Of a stretch of 64,000 nucleotides of DNA, positions 58,967-64,000 are shown piece by piece. This stretch comes from Chloroflexota bacterium. Its GTDB lineage: Bacteria; Chloroflexota; UBA6077. Where the stretch lies: NCBI GenBank assembly GCA_021806765.1, contig JAJZQR010000002.1, positions 5,806-69,805 of the forward strand, in the 5' to 3' direction. A program made the position numbers and the translations under genes. The number at the start of each line of letters is the position of its first letter. The stretch's first letter is position 1. The notes below the pieces were generated by a model. The model was not told where the DNA came from. It made no database searches and saw only the letters and a list, made by a program, of their open reading frames with translations.

Positions 58967-59920
58967 CTAGACAAAAGACGTCTGGGAGAGAATCCCGTAA
59001 AGCTCTGGCCGCCGGTCGCGCAGGTAATGGTATTTCCGGTTGTATTCCGTCCTGTCCCCCAGGTCGAAGTCGGCTCTCATCAGGACGGGTCCCTCGCGAG
59101 GGGGGCACTGAGCCAGGATATTGCTCTCCGGATCGATCAAGCCGCTGGTCCCGAAGAAGAGCCTCTCGTCCTCGAGAACCTCGAGTCCCCCCTTGTTCAC
59201 GGCGACCACAAACACCCCGTTCTGGATAGCGGCCGCCTGAAGCTCGGTCAGGAAGGTGTGGGCTCGCCGCTTCGGTGCCGAGGCGTTGGGCACAAAGATG
59301 ATCTCAGCGCCGGAAAGCGACAGCACCTTCCACGCCTCCGGGAAAGAGCGGTCGTAGCAGATGAGGCAACCCACCGTGGCTACATCCGTCTTGAATATCG
59401 GAAGCCCGGGCCCGGGCCGAAAGAAGAACTTCTCGTTACCGGTGGGCCGGCTGCTGTAGCTGCTGGGTATGTGGGTCTTCCGGTAGCAACTCACCTTTCC
59501 GCCATCGGGCAGCGCCCCCTGGATGATCTCCCCCCGCCTGTCCAGAAAGACGGCGCTGTTGAAGAACTGCCCGCTCTTGGGTCCGCGCTCGTATAGAGGC
59601 AGGATAACATTGGTGCTGTACTCGACCGCCAGCTTAGAGAAGACCTCCGTGGTCGGCCCGGGGATCGGTTCGGCCTGATCCTGCCAGGAAGGATCGTTGG
59701 TGCCGGCGAAGTACATGGTGGTGGCCAACTCGGGAAAGATCACGAAGTCGGCAGAAAAGCCGTCTAGCCCTCGGCGCATCCACTCCACCATGGCAACCAC
59801 GTTCTGCTGCTTGTCCAGGACGGCCGGACCACTCTGCACCGCCAGCACCTTCACGGGCCTCGCCAACTGTTCCTTATCCGGTCGGTAGGTAACGATCGAT
59901 GTCGCCGTGTTGTCAGCCAT
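58967..59920 (-). CDS. Carbon-nitrogen hydrolase (nitrilase superfamily)
   Basis: The 317-residue protein has the catalytic triad of the family: glutamate in FPELATTM, lysine in YRKTHIP and cysteine in GCLICYDRSFPEAWK. Start ATG 59920 is backed by GAGGAGG. Members hydrolyse amides, N-carbamoyl compounds or nitriles; the branch cannot be fixed here. It may follow the DUF1932 dehydrogenase product or a carbamoyl intermediate imported by the Tct system encoded upstream. Confidence 0.9.
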   Translation of the reverse strand: MADNTATSIVTYRPDKEQLARPVKVLAVQSGPAVLDKQQNVVAMVEWMRRGLDGFSADFVIFPELATTMYFAGTNDPSWQDQAEPIPGPTTEVFSKLAVEYSTNVILPLYERGPKSGQFFNSAVFLDRRGEIIQGALPDGGKVSCYRKTHIPSSYSSRPTGNEKFFFRPGPGLPIFKTDVATVGCLICYDRSFPEAWKVLSLSGAEIIFVPNASAPKRRAHTFLTELQAAAIQNGVFVVAVNKGGLEVLEDERLFFGTSGLIDPESNILAQCPPREGPVLMRADFDLGDRTEYNRKYHYLRDRRPELYGILSQTSFV

Positions 59921-60006
59921 CTCTGACGCCTCCTCAATCAGGCACTCGCTAAGCCACAAGTCAGCAGACCCAGCCGAGACGTATCCTGTTGCCTGTTGCC
60001 CTGTGC

Positions 60007-60921
60007 CTATCCCTGCTTTCCTATCCTGCGGAAGATCTCGTCCACCACCATCTGCCAGTTGGGCGGAACCTCTCCCCCGAAATGCTCCTTCAAGCCGAGG
60101 CCAGCTGTCCAATGGATCATCGCAGCCGTCGCCCGCGTCATCTTTGGCTCGATCCCCACGGCTTCCATGGTCTCGATCACCATGTCCATCTCGTGGGCTC
60201 TCCGCTCCGCATGGATCGCATCGGTCGTGACCAGGAAATCGGTGTAGTCAGGGTAAAAGGGCTGCTTGTCCAACGACTTGGTCACGCTGTCCATCACCGC
60301 ATCTGCCACATCCCATGTCTTGCAGGCGATCAGGGTCTCGATCACCAGCGCCTCGATCCCCTTCATGAAGATGCTCCGGAACATCTTGATCGCCGCTGCT
60401 CGCCCGGGCCTCTCCCCCACCACGCTGACCTTCATCCCAAAGGGGGTGACCATCTCCACGTAGCGCGGTGCCTCTTTGCCGCTAGCGAGAGTCGCTACCC
60501 GATGCCGATCCTGAAGGGGGGATCCCATGATCGCCACGTCCACAAAGGCGGCGCCGGCCCCTTCCACCAATGCGGCCATCTCTTCCTTGATCGGCGGGGT
60601 AGCAGTTCCCACGTCCACGTACATCTGCCCCGATTTGAGCCCCGCGGTCGCCGCCGCCCTCGCGGCCTCCAGAGCCACCGATCCTGGCACCATGGCCAGG
60701 ATCAGGTCGCCGCCTTTCACCAACTCCGCCACCGAACCCACTAGCGGCACTCCAGCCTCTCGAGACCGCTTCTGGATCAACTCCCCAAAGGGTGATGTCT
60801 GGTAACCCTTGTCGTAGGCCACCACCTCCACCCCCTGGGAGTTTAAGCCAAGCCCCAGCGAGCTACCTACCTCGCCGAAGCCGATAAGCCCAACGCGAAT
60901 CGTCCGAGTCGCCTCCGCCAT
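60007..60921 (-). CDS. NAD(P)-dependent oxidoreductase with C-terminal DUF1932
   Basis: The 304-residue protein has an N-terminal Rossmann domain (RVGLIGFGEVGSSLGLGL, LILAMVPGSVAL, YVDVGTATP) of the 6-phosphogluconate/3-hydroxyisobutyrate dehydrogenase kind, a catalytic-lysine-like segment (RAAAIKMFRSIFMKGIEALVIETLIACKTW), and a C-terminal DUF1932-type region (HAERRAHEMDMVIETMEAVG). It should oxidise or reduce a hydroxy acid. It sits between the nitrilase and the TctC genes on the same strand. Confidence 0.88.
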   Translation of the reverse strand: MAEATRTIRVGLIGFGEVGSSLGLGLNSQGVEVVAYDKGYQTSPFGELIQKRSREAGVPLVGSVAELVKGGDLILAMVPGSVALEAARAAATAGLKSGQMYVDVGTATPPIKEEMAALVEGAGAAFVDVAIMGSPLQDRHRVATLASGKEAPRYVEMVTPFGMKVSVVGERPGRAAAIKMFRSIFMKGIEALVIETLIACKTWDVADAVMDSVTKSLDKQPFYPDYTDFLVTTDAIHAERRAHEMDMVIETMEAVGIEPKMTRATAAMIHWTAGLGLKEHFGGEVPPNWQMVVDEIFRRIGKQG

Positions 60922-61025
60922 TGTCTCTCCTTCTATCCCCCTTTTCAGCTGCAGAATCGGGATCCGCCACTACAACGGCCACTCACTCGCGTGGCCCTCG
61001 AGAACCGGCCCTCGCCAACATGGTT

Positions 61026-61061
61026 GCGGCGGCTCGCGAGGTCACTCTCGCGAGCCGCCGC
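61026..61061 (-). terminator. Strong hairpin after tctC
   Basis: A 15-bp perfect stem (GCGGCGGCTCGCGAG with its complement) closes a six-base loop, 41 bp beyond the TctC stop. It has no T-run but should attenuate readthrough into the dehydrogenase gene. Confidence 0.65.
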
Positions 61062-61101
61062 GAACCCTAGAGCACCGGATAATCCCGAGGACCTTGGAAA
61101 G

Positions 61102-62118
61102 CTACTTCCTGAGGTTCAGCTTGATAGCCAGATCCGAGGCGCTATTGAACTGATCCTCGGTCCAGGCCGTGTACTCCCTGGAGTCCTGGTAGGAGGGAAT
61201 GTTACCCGTCTTCAGCATCCTATCCTTGAAGGCAGAATCCTTCAGTGCCTCCGCCAGGACAGATTCCCACTTGCTAACTACGGGCTGAGGCAGATTCTTC
61301 GGTCCAGCCAGTCCGAAGACACCCACCTGCTTGAAGCCCTCGTACCCAGCCTCCCTGGCCGTCGGCACATCGGGCAATTCCGATACCCTCTCAGGAGAGG
61401 TAACGGCGAGAGCCTTCAGCTTGCCACCCTGCACCAGGGGCAGAACCTCGGACAGGTTCTGGGCAGCGAAGTCTACGTGTCCGCCGGCCACCGCCGTCAG
61501 GGTCGGTGCTCCACCGTTGAACGGCACTATGTCGACCTTGGTGGGATCGACGCCAGCAGCCTGAAGCAGCTGGCCAACGCCGAAGGTGGAGGGGCCGGCA
61601 ACTCCAGAGGAACCGAACTTGAACTTGGAGGGATCCTGCTTGACGACCTCCACCAGTTCCTTCGCCGTCTTATAGGGTGAGTCGGCTTTGACCACCAACA
61701 CCAGGGGGCTCAGGCTCACCCGAGCGATGAAGGTCATGTCGTCCCACTTGTAGGGCAGGTCGCTTTGCAAGGCCGGATTCAGGATGCTGGTGCTGGCCGC
61801 GAGCATAGTTAGCGTGTAGCCGTCGGGCTTCGCCTGGATCGCTTCCACAGTCCCGGGGGTTCCACCTCCGCCGGGCTTGTTGACAACGCTCACCGGCTGC
61901 TTCCACTTGTTGGACGCGTGCTCGCCAGCGATGCGAGCAACCACATCGGTGCCACCGCCGGCCGCGAAGGGAACGATGATCTCGACCGCCTTGGTAGGAT
62001 ACGAGGATGCTCCCGATGACTGGGAACAGCCAGCCGTCGAGACGACCGCCAGGGCCAAGACGAGGGCCGCTGGCAGTAGACGCGACACCACCATGTGCCG
62101 CCATATGGATCGCAACAT
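61102..62118 (-). CDS. Tripartite tricarboxylate transporter binding lipoprotein (TctC family)
   Basis: The 338-residue protein has a lipoprotein signal (lipobox STAGC) and TctC landmarks: YPTKAVEIIVPFAAGGGTDVVARI, NKPGGGGTPGTVEAIQAKPDGYTL, LPYKWDDMTFIARVS and VPTAREAGYEGF. ATG 62118 with GGAGGAGG upstream is the start. It captures a carboxylate for the TctAB permease encoded upstream on the same strand. Confidence 0.94.
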   Translation of the reverse strand: MLRSIWRHMVVSRLLPAALVLALAVVSTAGCSQSSGASSYPTKAVEIIVPFAAGGGTDVVARIAGEHASNKWKQPVSVVNKPGGGGTPGTVEAIQAKPDGYTLTMLAASTSILNPALQSDLPYKWDDMTFIARVSLSPLVLVVKADSPYKTAKELVEVVKQDPSKFKFGSSGVAGPSTFGVGQLLQAAGVDPTKVDIVPFNGGAPTLTAVAGGHVDFAAQNLSEVLPLVQGGKLKALAVTSPERVSELPDVPTAREAGYEGFKQVGVFGLAGPKNLPQPVVSKWESVLAEALKDSAFKDRMLKTGNIPSYQDSREYTAWTEDQFNSASDLAIKLNLRK

Positions 62119-62181
62119 GGCTAACCTCCTCCACTCGTTCATCTATTCCGCAGATTGCCTGCGGGTGATGGACCTCAACCC

Positions 62182-63693
62182 TCAGTCGGAAATCGCCTCG
62201 ATGAAGGACTCCGTCTTGTTTGCCGCCTTAACCCTGCTGTAGACCGAGAAACCGACAGACGCTGCAGCCATCAGCAGCAGAACCAGCGACATCGGTCTCG
62301 TGACGAACACGTCCATGCTGCCCTTGGAGATGATGAGCGACTGCCTCAGAGCCTCCTCCATCATGGGAGAGAGGATCAAAGCCAGCACCACTGGAGCCGC
62401 CGGGAAGTCCAGCTTGCGCATCAGGTAGCCCAGGATGCCGAACCCGATGCTGACCCAGATGTCGAACAGGTTGTTCCTCACCCCGTAGGCGCCTATGAAA
62501 ACGAGGGTCATCACCGTCGGTGCCAGGAGTGGATAGGGCACCTTAACCAAGCGCGCCCACAGCCCCACCAGAGGGAGGTTCAGCACCAGCAGCATGGCGT
62601 TGCCCACGTACATGCTGGCGATGAGGCCCCAAACGAACTGTGGGTTCTGTTCGAACAGCAGGGGTCCGGGTCTGAGCCCGTGGATCATCAGGGCGCCCAA
62701 CAGCACCGCCAACGGGGGCGAGGCCGGGATTCCCAGGGTGAGAAGGGGAACCATGCCGCCGCCAGCCGCCGAGTTGTTCGCGCCTTCGGGAGCCGCCACC
62801 CCTTCGATGAGTCCGGTGCCGAACTTCTCGGGCTCCTTGGAGAGCTTCTTCTCAATATCGTAGGCGATGAAGGCAGCGACGGCCGCGCTGGCTCCGGGCA
62901 GGATCCCCAGGAAGAAGCCGAGGGGCCCGCTGCGCAGGAGAGCGCCCGTCGACCGCTTCCAGTCCTCTTTGGTGGGGAAGATGTTCTTCAGCTTCGTGTC
63001 GTAAACCGATAGCGCTTCGCCTTCCAGATTGCTCAGCACCTCAGGAATGGCAAAGAGCCCCACCACCATACTGATGAAGTCGATACCGCCCATGAGGTTG
63101 GCGTTGCCGAAGGCGAACCGGGTCTGCCCCGTCATGGGGTCGAGCCCGATCGTGGCCAGGAACATTCCGAACAACCCGGTCAATAACCCTTTGACCAGCG
63201 ACTTGCCCGCGAGGCTGACGATAATGGTCAGCCCCAGCGCCATCAGCGCGAAGTACTCGGGCGGTCCAAAGTCGAGAGCCACCGAGGCCATGGCGGGAGC
63301 CAGCAGCATCAGCAGGATGATGGCAACCGTGCCCGCCACGAAGGATGATATCGCCGCCATACCCAAAGCAGGCCCCGCCCTGCCCTGCCGCGCCATCTTG
63401 TATCCGTCCAGGCTGGTGGGCACCGAGGCCGCTTCACCCGGCGTGTTGATGAGAATGGCCGTGGTGGAGCCTCCGTACATCGACCCATAGTAGATGCCGG
63501 CCAGCATGATGATCGCCGTCGTGGGGTCCAGGCCCGCGCTGACAGGTATCAGAATCGCTATCCCTGCCGTGGGGCCAATCCCCGGAAGAACACCGATCAG
63601 GGTCCCCAGGAGAGCCCCCAGGAAACAGTAGAACAGGTTTTCGGGCGTCAGAAGAACGGCGAAACCTAAGCCTAAGTAGCTGAGGATGTCCAC
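62182..63693 (-). CDS. tctA: Tripartite tricarboxylate transporter permease TctA
   Basis: The 503-residue membrane protein has about 12 helices with the TctA signature LGTLIGVLPGIGPTAGIAILIPVSAGLDPTTAIIMLAGIYYGSMYGGSTTAILINTPGE, a later GFFLGILPGASAAVAAF repeat and a GGGMVPLLTLGIPASPPLAVLLG loop. It starts at GTG 63693, 16 bp after TctB, and TctC follows. The substrate is probably an organic acid. Confidence 0.95.
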   Translation of the reverse strand: MDILSYLGLGFAVLLTPENLFYCFLGALLGTLIGVLPGIGPTAGIAILIPVSAGLDPTTAIIMLAGIYYGSMYGGSTTAILINTPGEAASVPTSLDGYKMARQGRAGPALGMAAISSFVAGTVAIILLMLLAPAMASVALDFGPPEYFALMALGLTIIVSLAGKSLVKGLLTGLFGMFLATIGLDPMTGQTRFAFGNANLMGGIDFISMVVGLFAIPEVLSNLEGEALSVYDTKLKNIFPTKEDWKRSTGALLRSGPLGFFLGILPGASAAVAAFIAYDIEKKLSKEPEKFGTGLIEGVAAPEGANNSAAGGGMVPLLTLGIPASPPLAVLLGALMIHGLRPGPLLFEQNPQFVWGLIASMYVGNAMLLVLNLPLVGLWARLVKVPYPLLAPTVMTLVFIGAYGVRNNLFDIWVSIGFGILGYLMRKLDFPAAPVVLALILSPMMEEALRQSLIISKGSMDVFVTRPMSLVLLLMAAASVGFSVYSRVKAANKTESFIEAISD

Positions 63694-63709
63694 TTGCCTA
63701 CTCCCACGA

Positions 63710-64000
63710 CTAGGGTATGATCAAGAAGCCGGTGGGAAGGGTCATCTGCAGCCATAGCCCAAAGATGGCATACAGCCCAACCGAAACGGCGAGGCTGAAC
63801 GCGACCAGGGTGTGCCAGCGATACGAGCTCAGCATCCGAACCAGAACCAGCAGAAAGGCGAAGGTCGATATGATATAGCCCACTACGGTGGCCAGCATCG
63901 TGTACGCTGCCAGAGCCCCGATGGTTGTTACTATCCAGATCAGCCCCTTCCCCGGGGGCCACTTCAGCGTCGCACCGGAACCCAAGCTCCGAACCCCATT
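63710..64000 (-). CDS. tctB: Tripartite tricarboxylate transporter small subunit TctB, 5' end beyond window
   Basis: The visible 96 codons encode at least three membrane segments (GLIWIVTTIGALAAYTMLATVVGYIIST, FAFLLVLVRMLS, LVAFSLAVSVGLYAIFGLWL) and end LPTGFLIIP, the usual TctB C-terminus. The frame stays open to base 64000, so the start lies outside. It completes a TctBAC set with the two following genes. Confidence 0.85.
   Translation of the reverse strand, partial: NGVRSLGSGATLKWPPGKGLIWIVTTIGALAAYTMLATVVGYIISTFAFLLVLVRMLSSYRWHTLVAFSLAVSVGLYAIFGLWLQMTLPTGFLIIP

Noticed and set aside
1..64000. CRISPR arrays, rRNA genes, complete insertion sequences
   Set aside because: No regularly spaced repeats, no rRNA-like sequence and no intact transposase were seen.

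Overview
This is a GC-rich bacterial chromosome segment with dense coding, short operons, many GTG/TTG starts preceded by GGAGG-type ribosome binding sites, and several families of short intergenic palindromes. The gene set (a Tad/Flp pilus locus with tandem TadE proteins, DegS/NarL-type two-component genes, many catabolic ABC-independent transporters, B12-dependent methyltransferases) would fit a Chloroflexota-like environmental bacterium. That assignment is an inference; no rRNA or marker gene in the window settles it.

Layout. 1-3.7 kb: minus-strand Tad/Flp pilus locus (receiver protein, CpaB, TadG-like, two TadE-like, Flp pilin) with four copies of an unusual 20-bp motif. 3.7-6.6 kb: a two-component cassette of one intact histidine kinase, one NarL-type regulator and one kinase that has lost its phospho-acceptor histidine. 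6.7-11.5 kb: hisD-hisC-hisB and an MFS exporter on the plus strand. 11.6-17.7 kb: a convergent purine operon, read guaA-purD-purE-purB-purC-purS on the minus strand. 17.7-22 kb: an accessory patch with gene debris, a HELMH putative zincin, a decayed tyrosine recombinase, and a STAS-ATPase plus DUF4325/winged-helix pair. 22-26.5 kb: serine hydrolase, HicAB, a TPP-riboswitch-controlled PurM/HypE-like protein and a membrane/metallo-beta-lactamase fusion. 26.7-40.5 kb: secreted M14 peptidase, rsmI, tatD, polyprenyl synthase, a 2-hydroxyacyl-CoA dehydratase-like protein, MmgE/PrpD, xerD, a HAD hydrolase, purine nucleoside phosphorylase and a secreted HExxH peptidase.

40.7-54.9 kb: a tRNA-Pro gene followed by about 14 kb of catabolic genes and then a decayed copy of the tRNA-Pro 3' half with its own terminator. 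This looks like an island inserted at the tRNA. It carries an autoregulated LacI-type repressor, one MttB-family methyltransferase, two cognate-type corrinoid proteins, a fused HyuA-HyuB hydantoinase/oxoprolinase, a UroD/MtaA-type methyltransferase, a complete TRAP transporter and a class V aminotransferase. Together they suggest uptake, ring opening and corrinoid-dependent demethylation of an N-methylated compound. The substrate is not visible from sequence.

54.9-64 kb: an operon of SEC-C, pRiA4b-ORF3-like and DUF6398 proteins, a frameshifted mobile-element-type pseudogene, then a second catabolic cluster on the minus strand (TctB-TctA-TctC transporter, DUF1932 dehydrogenase, nitrilase-family amidase, ferredoxin).
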